Assembly: GCA_035259385.1 (NCBI GenBank)
Contig: DATFWL010000183.1
Span: forward strand, 1-64,000
DNA from: QHWK01 sp035259385
GTDB lineage: Bacteria > Acidobacteriota > Vicinamibacteria > Vicinamibacterales > CAVVIG01
Direction of reading: 5' to 3'
DNA: 64,000 bases
Each line of letters begins with the position of its first letter. The stretch's first letter is position 1. Shown piece by piece: positions 34,228-41,422 of this stretch. Both the position numbers and the translations under genes were made by a program. Below the pieces are notes generated by a model. That model did no database searches. It was not told the DNA's origin and was given only the letters and a program-made list of their open reading frames with translations.

Positions 34228-34373
34228 TCAGCTCAGGCTGTCGCCTCGCCATGACGCGCCGCGTCGTTGGTGTGTTCAGCCCACCGTGATATGGTATCGC
34301 CTCTCATCGAATCGTCGTCGGGTCGCACGCTGTTGGCGTCGTGTGTCCACGTCCGTTGTGGAGGAAATCGTCG

Positions 34374-35183
34374 ATGCCCGATTCGGCTGTCTCGCTGCCG
34401 CTCGTCTCCTCGAGGTTCGGTCACACTGCGCGCCGCGATGCGTGGTGGGTCCAGCCGATCGTCGTGTTCCTCGGCCTCTCGACCTTCGTCGTCTACTCGA
34501 CGTGGGCCGCATTCCAGGGCAACCACTACACCTTCGGCCCGTACCTCTCGCCGTTCTATTCGCCGGAGATCTTCGGTTCGTCGCCGCACAGCTGGCTCGG
34601 GCCCAGGCCTGCGGCGTGGCCGGCATGGCTGCCGTTCTCGCCGGCGCTGCTGATCCTTCCGGTCCCGGCGCTGTTCCGGCTCACCTGTTACTACTATCGG
34701 GGCGCCTACTACAAAGCGTTCTGGGCCGATCCTCCGTCGTGCACGGTCGGTGAGCCGCGGCACTCCTACCGCGGCGAGAATTCGTTTCCGCTGATCCTGC
34801 AGAACATCCATCGCTACATGCTGTTCATCTCGATGTTCGTGCTGGCGATCCTGGCCTACGACGCCTGGAGCGCGGTGTGGTTCACCGATCCGGCGACCGG
34901 CGCCGTCCGGTTCGGGATCGGCGTCGGCACGATCGTGCTGGCCGCGAACGTGATCCTGCTTGGCGCCTACCTGTTCGGCTGTCACTCGCTGCGGCATGTC
35001 GTCGGCGGATGCCGCGACCGGCTGTCGCGCGCGCCGTTCGGCATCCGCGCCTACGAGTGCGTCAGCTGCCTCAATCGGCGGCACATGCTCTTTGCCTGGT
35101 GCAGCCTCTTCGTCGTCGGCTTCGCCGACCTCTACGTGCGCCTGTGCTCGATCGGCGTGTGGACTGATTTCCGGATTCTGTAA
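34374..35183 (+). CDS. sdhC: Succinate dehydrogenase membrane-anchor subunit
   Basis: The 269-residue protein has about five transmembrane helices (IVVFLGLSTFVVYSTWAAF; FSPALLILPVPALF; MLFISMFVLAILAYDAW; GTIVLAANVILLGAYLF; CSLFVVGFADLYV). Helix-adjacent His residues (QNIHRYML, GCHSLRHVV) could bind heme or quinone. Size and sequence style match the single anchor subunit of actinobacterial Sdh1-type enzymes. The ATG at 34374 is preceded by GGAGG at 34360-34364; an earlier in-frame codon lacks such a site. It begins the sdhCAB operon and is separated from sdhA by 5 bases. Confidence 0.88.
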   Translation: MPDSAVSLPLVSSRFGHTARRDAWWVQPIVVFLGLSTFVVYSTWAAFQGNHYTFGPYLSPFYSPEIFGSSPHSWLGPRPAAWPAWLPFSPALLILPVPALFRLTCYYYRGAYYKAFWADPPSCTVGEPRHSYRGENSFPLILQNIHRYMLFISMFVLAILAYDAWSAVWFTDPATGAVRFGIGVGTIVLAANVILLGAYLFGCHSLRHVVGGCRDRLSRAPFGIRAYECVSCLNRRHMLFAWCSLFVVGFADLYVRLCSIGVWTDFRIL

Positions 35184-35188
35184 CGGGC

Positions 35189-37000
35189 ATGGCGTATCAG
35201 GTCCACGAACACGACGTGCTCGTCATCGGCGCCGGCGGCGCCGGGCTGCGCGCGGCGATCGAGGCGTCGGCAGCCGGCGTGTCGGTCGGCCTGGTGTGCA
35301 AGTCGCTGCTCGGCAAGGCGCACACGGTGATGGCCGAGGGCGGAATCGCCGCCGCGCTCGCCAACGTCGACGACCGCGACAGCTGGCAGGTGCACTTCTC
35401 CGACACGATGCGCGGGGGTCAGTACGTCAACAACTGGCGGATGGCGGAGCTGCACGCCAAGGAAGCGCCCGATCGCGTGCGTGAGCTCGAAGCCTGGGGC
35501 GCGATGTTCGATCGGACCAAGGACGGCCGCATCCTGCAGCGCAACTTCGGCGGCCACCGTTATCCGCGGCTGGCGCACGTTGGCGACCGCACCGGCCTCG
35601 AGATGATCCGGACGCTCCAGGATCATGGCATCCATCAGGGCATCGACGTGTACATGGAGTGCACGGTGGTGCGGTTGCTCAAAGACGATGGGCGGGTCGT
35701 CGGCGCGTTCGGCTACGAGCGCGAACGCGGGCGCTTCAAGGTTTTTCGCGCCCGCGCGATCGTCCTCGCGACCGGCGGCATCGGCCGCGCCTACAAAATC
35801 ACCAGCAACAGCTGGGAGTACACTGGCGACGGCCACACGCTCGCCTACGATGCGGGCGCCGAGCTGATGGACATGGAGTTCGTCCAGTTCCATCCCACCG
35901 GAATGATCTGGCCGCCCAGCGTCCGCGGGATCCTGGTCACGGAAGGAGTGCGCGGCGAAGGCGGCGTGCTGAAGAACGCGGCCGGCCGGCGCTTCATGTT
36001 CGACGACATTCCCGACAACTACCGCGCCCAGACCGCGGACGACGAAGAAGAAGGCTGGCGATATACCCAGGGCGACAAATCGGCACGCCGGCCGCCGGAG
36101 CTGCTCACGCGCGATCACGTCAGCCGCTGCATCGTCCGCGAAATCAAAGGCGGCCGCGGCAGCCCGCACGGTGGCGTCTATCTCGACATCTCGTGGATCA
36201 AGGACAGACTGCCGAACGCAGCCGAGCACATCCGGAAGAAGCTGCCGAGCATGTACCACCAGTTCAAGCAGCTCGCCGACATCGACATCACCCGTGAGCC
36301 GATGGAAGTCGGACCGACGACGCACTACGTGATGGGCGGGGTCCGGGTGGACGCCGAAACGCAGATGTCGAACGTGCCCGGGCTGTTCGCTGCGGGTGAG
36401 TGTGCGGCCGGCATCAACGGCGCAAACCGCCTCGGTGGCAACTCGCTGTCCGACCTGTTGGTGTTCGGAAAGCGCGCTGGCGAGTTCGCAGCCGCCTTCG
36501 CACGGCAGGCGGTGCACGGATCGATCGACGAGCGCGAAGTCGATCGCGCGGCCGCGGAGGCGCTCGAACCGTTCGAGCGGGGGAGCGGCGGAGAAAATCC
36601 CTACCAGGTGCAGTACGCACTGCAGGAGCTGATGCAGAACCTGGTCGGCATCGTGCGCAACGACGCCGACATGCGGAAGGCGCTCGACTGCCTCGAGCGG
36701 TTCGGCGATCGGGCGCGCCGCGCCGGCGTCGGCGGACATCGGGAGTACAACCCGGGGTGGCACGCCGCGCTCGATCTGCACAGCCTGCTCACCGTCTCGG
36801 AGGCGGTCACGCGCTCGGCAATCGAGCGTCGCGAGAGCCGCGGCGGTCACTTCCGCGAGGACTTTCCCGACAAGGATCCGCAGTTCGGCACCTTCAACCT
36901 GATCGTCCGCAAGGCGTCCGACGGGGCGATGGAGGTTTCGCGCGCGCCGATTCCGCCGATGCCGGACGAGCTGAAGACGATCATCGAGACGATGAAGTAG
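35189..37000 (+). CDS. sdhA: Succinate dehydrogenase/fumarate reductase flavoprotein subunit
   Basis: The 603-residue protein starts with the FAD-binding Rossmann motif VLVIGAGGAGLRAAIEA. The covalent-FAD region is seen as KAHTVMAEGGIAAAL, in which the His is the attachment site. Catalytic-domain motifs FVQFHPTGMIWP, GVRGEGGVLKNAAGRRFM and FAAGECAAGINGANRLGG are present. It oxidises succinate to fumarate and passes electrons to the iron-sulfur subunit on the cytoplasmic side of the membrane. It follows the anchor gene by 5 bases and precedes sdhB by 13. Confidence 0.97.
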   Translation: MAYQVHEHDVLVIGAGGAGLRAAIEASAAGVSVGLVCKSLLGKAHTVMAEGGIAAALANVDDRDSWQVHFSDTMRGGQYVNNWRMAELHAKEAPDRVRELEAWGAMFDRTKDGRILQRNFGGHRYPRLAHVGDRTGLEMIRTLQDHGIHQGIDVYMECTVVRLLKDDGRVVGAFGYERERGRFKVFRARAIVLATGGIGRAYKITSNSWEYTGDGHTLAYDAGAELMDMEFVQFHPTGMIWPPSVRGILVTEGVRGEGGVLKNAAGRRFMFDDIPDNYRAQTADDEEEGWRYTQGDKSARRPPELLTRDHVSRCIVREIKGGRGSPHGGVYLDISWIKDRLPNAAEHIRKKLPSMYHQFKQLADIDITREPMEVGPTTHYVMGGVRVDAETQMSNVPGLFAAGECAAGINGANRLGGNSLSDLLVFGKRAGEFAAAFARQAVHGSIDEREVDRAAAEALEPFERGSGGENPYQVQYALQELMQNLVGIVRNDADMRKALDCLERFGDRARRAGVGGHREYNPGWHAALDLHSLLTVSEAVTRSAIERRESRGGHFREDFPDKDPQFGTFNLIVRKASDGAMEVSRAPIPPMPDELKTIIETMK

Positions 37001-37013
37001 TCATCGAGGGACC

Positions 37014-37772
37014 ATGGCGACAACCGCAACGTTCCGCGTCTGGCGAGGCGACCGAAGCGGCGGCCGGTTCGACGATTTTCAGACGGCCGTGTCCGACGGC
37101 ATGGTCGTGCTCGACGCGGTCCACCAGATTCAGGCGGAGCAGGCCAACGACCTGGCCGTGCGCTGGAACTGCAAGGCCGGGAAGTGCGGATCGTGTTCGG
37201 CCGAAGTGAACGGCCATCCGCGGCTGATGTGCATGACCCGGCTGAACCAGCTCGATCTCACGACGCCGGTCACGATCGAGCCGATGCGCACGTTTCCGCA
37301 CGTGCGCGATCTGGTCACCGACGTGTCGTGGAACTTCGCGGCCAAGAAAACCATCAAGCCGTTCAAGCCGATCCCGGCCAGCGGCGACGGCACCTGGCGG
37401 ATGGCGCAGGTCGACGCCGAGCGCGTCCAGGAGTTCCGCAAGTGCATCGAATGCTTCCTGTGCCAGGACGTGTGCCACGTGCTGCGCGAGCACCGGATGT
37501 TCGATCGCTTCGTCGGGCCGCGCCATCTCGTGTATGCCGCCGCGCTCGAGATGAATCCCATCGACAGCGAGAACCGGGCGCGCGATCTGAAGACCAGCCA
37601 TGGCCTCGGCTACTGCAACATCACCAAGTGCTGCTCGAAGGTCTGCCCCGAGGAGATCGCGATCACCGACAACGCCGCCATCCCGCTGAAGGAGCGGGTC
37701 ATCGATCAGCTCTACGATCCAGTCGCCAGGCTTCTGCGCGTGTTCTCCAACAACCGCCCGTCGTCGTCCTGA
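37014..37772 (+). CDS. sdhB: Succinate dehydrogenase iron-sulfur subunit
   Basis: The 252-residue protein has the ferredoxin-type 2Fe-2S motif CKAGKCGSCSAEVNG with a later Cys (RLMC), and C-terminal clusters in CIECFLCQDVCHVL and CCSKVCPEEI for the 4Fe-4S and 3Fe-4S centres. It transfers electrons from the flavoprotein to quinone at the membrane anchor. The length is in the normal range. It ends 16 bases before a small helical gene that is probably part of the same transcript. Confidence 0.97.
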   Translation: MATTATFRVWRGDRSGGRFDDFQTAVSDGMVVLDAVHQIQAEQANDLAVRWNCKAGKCGSCSAEVNGHPRLMCMTRLNQLDLTTPVTIEPMRTFPHVRDLVTDVSWNFAAKKTIKPFKPIPASGDGTWRMAQVDAERVQEFRKCIECFLCQDVCHVLREHRMFDRFVGPRHLVYAAALEMNPIDSENRARDLKTSHGLGYCNITKCCSKVCPEEIAITDNAAIPLKERVIDQLYDPVARLLRVFSNNRPSSS

Positions 37773-37788
37773 TGCCCCGGAGGTCGCC

Positions 37789-38295
37789 ATGCAGTTCGAG
37801 CTGAAGATGCTGTCGGAGGACGCGGTGCCCCGCGCGCTCGCCAAGGCCGAGCGCTACCGTTTGCTGAACGAGCCGGGCGAAGCGGAGAGCATCTGCCTGG
37901 ACGCGCTCGCCATCGAGCCGGACAATCAGTCGGCGTTGACGACGCTGCTGCTGGCCCTGACCGAGCAGTTCGATCAGGATCCGCGGACCTGCGTCACGAG
38001 AGCGTGGGAAACGGTCGCGCAGCTGCGGGACGAGTACGAACGCGCCTACTACACCGGCCTCGTCCACGAGCGCCGGGCGAAGGCGCAGCTGCAGCATCAT
38101 TCGCCCGGCTCGGGTCCACTCATCTACGACTGGCTCCGCCAGGCGATGGACTGGTACGAGCGCGCCGAGGCGATTCGTCCCGGCGGCAACGACGACGCGA
38201 TCCTGCGCTGGAACGCGTGCGCGCGCCTGATCATGAGCAATCGCGGCCTGGCGCCGCGCGTCGAGCACGACACCGAGCCACTGCTGCTGGAGTAG
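37789..38295 (+). CDS. Small TPR-like protein downstream of sdhB
   Basis: The 168-residue protein is helical, with pairs that look like TPR units (AERYRLLNEPGEAESICLDA, then ALAIEPDNQSALTTLLLALT; and AMDWYERAEAIRPGGND). CCGGAGG just upstream of the ATG supports the start. No signal peptide. Its place directly after sdhB suggests an assembly or regulatory role for the complex, but this is inference from position. Confidence 0.75.
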   Translation: MQFELKMLSEDAVPRALAKAERYRLLNEPGEAESICLDALAIEPDNQSALTTLLLALTEQFDQDPRTCVTRAWETVAQLRDEYERAYYTGLVHERRAKAQLQHHSPGSGPLIYDWLRQAMDWYERAEAIRPGGNDDAILRWNACARLIMSNRGLAPRVEHDTEPLLLE

Positions 38296-38344
38296 ACGGA
38301 CCCGCTCGGGCCGGGCTGAAATACCGACTTTGTTCCGCTTGCGG

Positions 38345-38372
38345 TTGACATATTCCCACATGGGAATATGAT
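38345..38372 (+). promoter_or_regulatory. Consensus promoter of the ArsR operon
   Basis: TTGACA (38345-38350), a 16-base spacer and TATGAT (38367-38372) give a near-ideal sigma-70 promoter. Transcription would begin near 38379, almost at the GTG start at 38381, so the mRNA is predicted to be leaderless or nearly so. Confidence 0.75.
38349..38370. promoter_or_regulatory. ArsR operator palindrome within the promoter
   Basis: The arms CATATTCCCA and TGGGAATATG are exact inverted complements separated by CA. The palindrome fills the spacer between the -35 and -10, as expected for an autorepressor site. Confidence 0.75.
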
Positions 38373-38380
38373 GGGCAGGC

Positions 38381-38752
38381 GTGCCTCGCGCTGCGACCAC
38401 CACCGACGTCTTCAACGCCATCGCCGAAGTCCGCCGCCGCGACATCCTCGTCTTCCTCGCCGCGCGCGAGCGGCCGGTCGGCGACATCGCCGACGCGCTC
38501 GGCCTCACGCAGCCGTCGGTGTCGAAGCACCTGGGCGTGCTGCGCGGGGTTGGTCTCGTAGAGGTGCGCCGGGAGGGACGGCAAGTGTTCTACCGCACGA
38601 ATCCCGAGGCGCTTCGCCCGCTCCACGAGTGGACGCTCACGTTCGAGCGCTACTGGTCGCGCCAGCTGGCGCGCATCAAGGAGCGCGCCGAACGGTCCGC
38701 CTCGGACCGACCCGCTCACGAATCGAAGCCGCACAAAGGAGGAAAATCGTGA
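38381..38752 (+). CDS. ArsR-family transcriptional repressor
   Basis: The 123-residue protein has a winged helix typical of ArsR/SmtB proteins: ERPVGDIADALGLTQPSVSK, then HLGVLRGVGLVEVRREGRQV, with no Cys metal site. The C-terminus is basic. It begins with GTG immediately after a promoter that contains a palindromic operator, so autorepression is likely. The GTGA overlap with the SRPBCC gene and the DinB gene behind it form an operon of a type in which the repressor controls a START/SRPBCC-fold protein. Confidence 0.92.
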   Translation: MPRAATTTDVFNAIAEVRRRDILVFLAARERPVGDIADALGLTQPSVSKHLGVLRGVGLVEVRREGRQVFYRTNPEALRPLHEWTLTFERYWSRQLARIKERAERSASDRPAHESKPHKGGKS

Positions 38753-39210
38753 CGCTGACAGTACCCACGCTCGACAACCTGACCCTCAATGTGGCGCAGG
38801 AGATTCAGGTCCGCGCCTCGCTCGAGGCCACCTTCGACGCCCTCCTCGAACAGATCGGCCCGGCAAACGAGACGCCCGACGGCCAGCCGCTGCCGATGAT
38901 CATCGAGCCACGACCCGGCGGGCGATGGTTCCGGGATCTTGGCGGTGAGAACGGTCACTTCTGGGGACACGTGCAGGCGATCAAGCGGCCGACGTTGCTC
39001 GAGATCACCGGACCGCTGTTCATGTCGGCGCCGGTCGTCTCCAACGTGCAGTATCGACTGAAGGAGAGCAACGGCGGCACGCTCATCACCTTCCGCCACT
39101 CCGCATTCGGTGTCGTTCCGGACGAGTTCAGACGCGGCCTCGCTCAGGGGTGGTCGCCGCTGCTCGAGCGCATCCGCAAACAGGCCGAGGTAGCGCGGCA
39201 CACGAGATAA
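38749..39210 (+). CDS. SRPBCC (AHSA1/START-like) domain protein
   Basis: The 153-residue protein has the AHSA1-like pattern: VRASLEATFDALLEQIG at the N-terminus, EPRPGGRWFRDLGGENG and VQAIKRPTLLEITGP in the centre, and SPLLERIRKQAEVA at the end. It is a helix-grip fold that binds a hydrophobic ligand. The start is a GTG overlapping the ArsR stop codon (GTGA) behind AAAGGAGGA at 38735-38743. ArsR/SRPBCC pairs are common and the ligand is usually unknown. Confidence 0.9.
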   Translation: MTLTVPTLDNLTLNVAQEIQVRASLEATFDALLEQIGPANETPDGQPLPMIIEPRPGGRWFRDLGGENGHFWGHVQAIKRPTLLEITGPLFMSAPVVSNVQYRLKESNGGTLITFRHSAFGVVPDEFRRGLAQGWSPLLERIRKQAEVARHTR

Positions 39211-39239
39211 GGCGAACCGGGATTTGAAGGAGGAGACCG

Positions 39240-39767
39240 ATGATGACCATGAACGAAGTCCTGATCCGCGAGCTCGAACAGGAAGCGACGACCACGCGAC
39301 GCGTGCTCGAGCGCGTGCCCGGCGATCGGCTCGGCTGGAAGCCGCACGACAAATCGATGTCGCTCGGTCAACTGGCGCTGCACGTGGCGACGATCCCCGG
39401 CGGCGTCGCGCAGGCGATTCAACGCTCGCCGCTGCCGGTGCCCGAGTTCAAGCATCCGAGTCCGTCGAACGTCTCGGAGCTCGTGCCGGCGCTCGAGACG
39501 AGCATTGCGACGGCCAAGGCGTTCCTGCAGTCCGCCGACGATGCATCGTTCGCGGGTCTCTGGCGCGTGGTCGACGGCGACCGCGAAGTGCTCGCGCTGC
39601 CGGTCGCGGCGGTGGTGCGGTCGATCATGCTCAACCACTGGTATCACCATCGCGGCCAGCTCTCGGTCTATCTGAGACAGGTCGGCGTGCCGGTTCCGTC
39701 GATCTACGGTCCGAGCGCCGACGAGAATCCATTCGCTGCACGGCACGCAGCGGCCGCCTCGGTGTAA
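39240..39767 (+). CDS. DinB-family protein
   Basis: The 175-residue four-helix protein has DinB-superfamily metal positions: LGQLALHVATIPG near the first pair of helices and LNHWYHHRGQLSVYLR in the last. The family includes thiol-dependent transferases and damage-inducible proteins; the substrate cannot be predicted. It lies 29 bases downstream of the SRPBCC gene and completes the ArsR operon. Confidence 0.92.
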   Translation: MMTMNEVLIRELEQEATTTRRVLERVPGDRLGWKPHDKSMSLGQLALHVATIPGGVAQAIQRSPLPVPEFKHPSPSNVSELVPALETSIATAKAFLQSADDASFAGLWRVVDGDREVLALPVAAVVRSIMLNHWYHHRGQLSVYLRQVGVPVPSIYGPSADENPFAARHAAAASV

Positions 39768-39779
39768 ATTGACGATCGG

Positions 39780-40190
39780 GTGAGCAGAAGCGGCACGCGG
39801 CGGTCCGTCTGCAGTGGATCGGCCATGCTGTTCGCGGCGATTGCGACTGGTTGCGGGCCGCGCGCGCCCGCAAACCCGTCGCGCTCTGCCGTCGTCACCT
39901 TCCAGGTCGTCAACGAATCGTTCAGAGTTCAGCTGACGACCGACGCCGCGATCGACGCGGCGATGAAAGCGCAGGCCGGCGGCGCCGCGAAGATCCCGAA
40001 TGGCCGAGTCGTCGCGGGTGCCGAGGTCAACGCCGGCTGGAGCTGGCACCTCGTCGACGTCGAGTTCGCCGAAGCGGCGATCGAGTTGTGCGACGGTCGG
40101 CCGTCGGACGTCGAGCGCGCCGGAACCACGTTCGGCGGCGGCCGGTACTGTCCGTGGTCGGCGCGAATTACGTCGATCGTGGCGCCCTGA
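39780..40190 (+). CDS. Lipoprotein resembling the BP74 N-terminal domain
   Basis: The 136-residue protein has a signal peptide ending in FAAIATGC, a plausible lipobox, with Cys25 as the modified residue. The mature part has VVTFQVVNESFRVQLTTD, WSWHLVDVEFAEAAIELCDG and GGGRYCPWSARITSI. This spacing of W-W, 'A-I-E-x-C-D' and 'C-P-W' matches my recollection of the BP74 domain described in Dictyostelium and found in some bacteria; a database search is needed to confirm. Two conserved Cys (ELCDG, RYCPW) may form a disulfide. The start is a GTG. It follows the DinB gene by 12 bases. Confidence 0.62.
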   Translation: MSRSGTRRSVCSGSAMLFAAIATGCGPRAPANPSRSAVVTFQVVNESFRVQLTTDAAIDAAMKAQAGGAAKIPNGRVVAGAEVNAGWSWHLVDVEFAEAAIELCDGRPSDVERAGTTFGGGRYCPWSARITSIVAP

Positions 40191-40314
40191 GTGCCGGTGT
40201 CACGTGGACGGATGAACATCCCCGCGTGTGTGTCACACTCGGCGCGCTCCGGCATCTCAAGACCTGGGAACGCCGGAAGTGCGAGGGTGGGCGATCAGGA
40301 CTCAGCAAACGCGG

Positions 40315-40989
40315 ATGACGATCCTGCTGCCGGACGTCACTGATGGGGCCCGGCTGACGCCGGATCCAACGGTTAGCGCACGCGTGGCCGACGAGACGCC
40401 GGAAACAGACGACGAGACGCTCGCCGAGCGGGCCGCGGCGGGCGACGACCGTGCGTTCGAGGCGATTGTCGCGCGCTATCAGGGGCGTGTCTTCCGACTT
40501 GCGTGCCGGCTGACCAGCGAAACCGACGCCCCCGACGTCCTCCAGGAGACTTTTCTGCAGGTGTATCGTCACTTGCCGTCATTTCGCGCCGAGTCGCGGC
40601 TCGGGACGTGGCTCTATCGAATCGCGACCAACGCCGCGCTGATGCTCCGTCGAACGCAGGCGCGCCGCCCGGCGGAGCCGCTCGATTCGTTCCTGCCGCG
40701 ATTCGACGATCAGGGCCTTCACGTCGAGACGCCGGCCCAGCTGCAAATCGCGTCACGCGCTGACGAGCTGATCGACCGCGAGCTGCTCGCCGGGAGAGCC
40801 CGGGACGCCATCGAACGGCTGCCCGAGCTCTATCGCGACGCGTTCGTACTTCGGGATCTCGAGGAGATGCCGACTGCTGAGGTTGCGCAGATCCTCGGCG
40901 TGGAGCCGGCCACAGTGCGCCAGCGCGTCCACCGCGCGCGACTCATGCTGCGCGGATATCTGACCGATCTTGTCGGGGTGGCGCGATGA
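40315..40989 (+). CDS. ECF sigma factor (RpoE-like)
   Basis: From the ATG at 40315 the protein has 224 residues. Region 2 is AFEAIVARYQGRVFRLACRL and DVLQETFLQVYRHLPSFR; region 4 is LPELYRDAFVLRDLEEMPTA and LGVEPATVRQRVHRARLML. It is followed by an ATGA-overlapping zinc-finger gene, the usual anti-sigma partner. An earlier start would add 29 residues without homology. Targets probably include this operon. Confidence 0.93.
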   Translation: MTILLPDVTDGARLTPDPTVSARVADETPETDDETLAERAAAGDDRAFEAIVARYQGRVFRLACRLTSETDAPDVLQETFLQVYRHLPSFRAESRLGTWLYRIATNAALMLRRTQARRPAEPLDSFLPRFDDQGLHVETPAQLQIASRADELIDRELLAGRARDAIERLPELYRDAFVLRDLEEMPTAEVAQILGVEPATVRQRVHRARLMLRGYLTDLVGVAR

Positions 40990-41237
40990 GCGACGTCGTC
41001 TGCGCGTCGGGTGTCGAGTTGCTGATGGATTACCTGGAGGGCGTCCTGCCCGCACAGACGCGCGCCGCGCTCGACTCGCACGTGGCCGGTTGCCCGCGGT
41101 GCGAGGCGTTCGTTGCGTCGTACCGGGCCACGCCGCGCATTCTCCGGGAGGCGACCGCGGTCTCGTTGCCACCCGATATCGAGAGGTCGCTGCTCGACTT
41201 CCTTCGGACCCAGCGGGGACAGCCGCCGAACCGCTGA
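40986..41237 (+). CDS. Zinc-finger anti-sigma factor (zf-HC2)
   Basis: The 83-residue protein has the anti-sigma zinc-binding core SHVAGCPRCEAF (H-x3-C-x2-C) after LLMDYLEGVLPAQTRAALD. It lacks a transmembrane helix, so it is a soluble anti-sigma factor, likely sensing a cytoplasmic redox or metal signal. The ATGA overlap with the ECF gene fixes the pair. Confidence 0.9.
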   Translation: MSDVVCASGVELLMDYLEGVLPAQTRAALDSHVAGCPRCEAFVASYRATPRILREATAVSLPPDIERSLLDFLRTQRGQPPNR

Positions 41238-41422
41238 CCCACATTCTCACCGACTCCGGCGAAGACAAACGTCCACAGGGAACGCCCAATAGGTGTCGGC
41301 TCAGCGTAAAGTAACCCTACCGGAGCCGATGTCGATCCGCGAGGTTGTCAATCGACTATCGGGTGAGCGGCGCGCGCCGCGTGGGTGCCGCCGGCCGAAC
41401 ATTTGTCGAAAACAGGCGCGCT

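Noticed and set aside
31337..34252. 971-codon minus-strand open frame opposite the coiled-coil PilZ gene
   Set aside because: Repetitive 'ALADRLVAL'-like translation is only the reverse image of the heptad repeat. The PilZ end and promoter support the plus strand.
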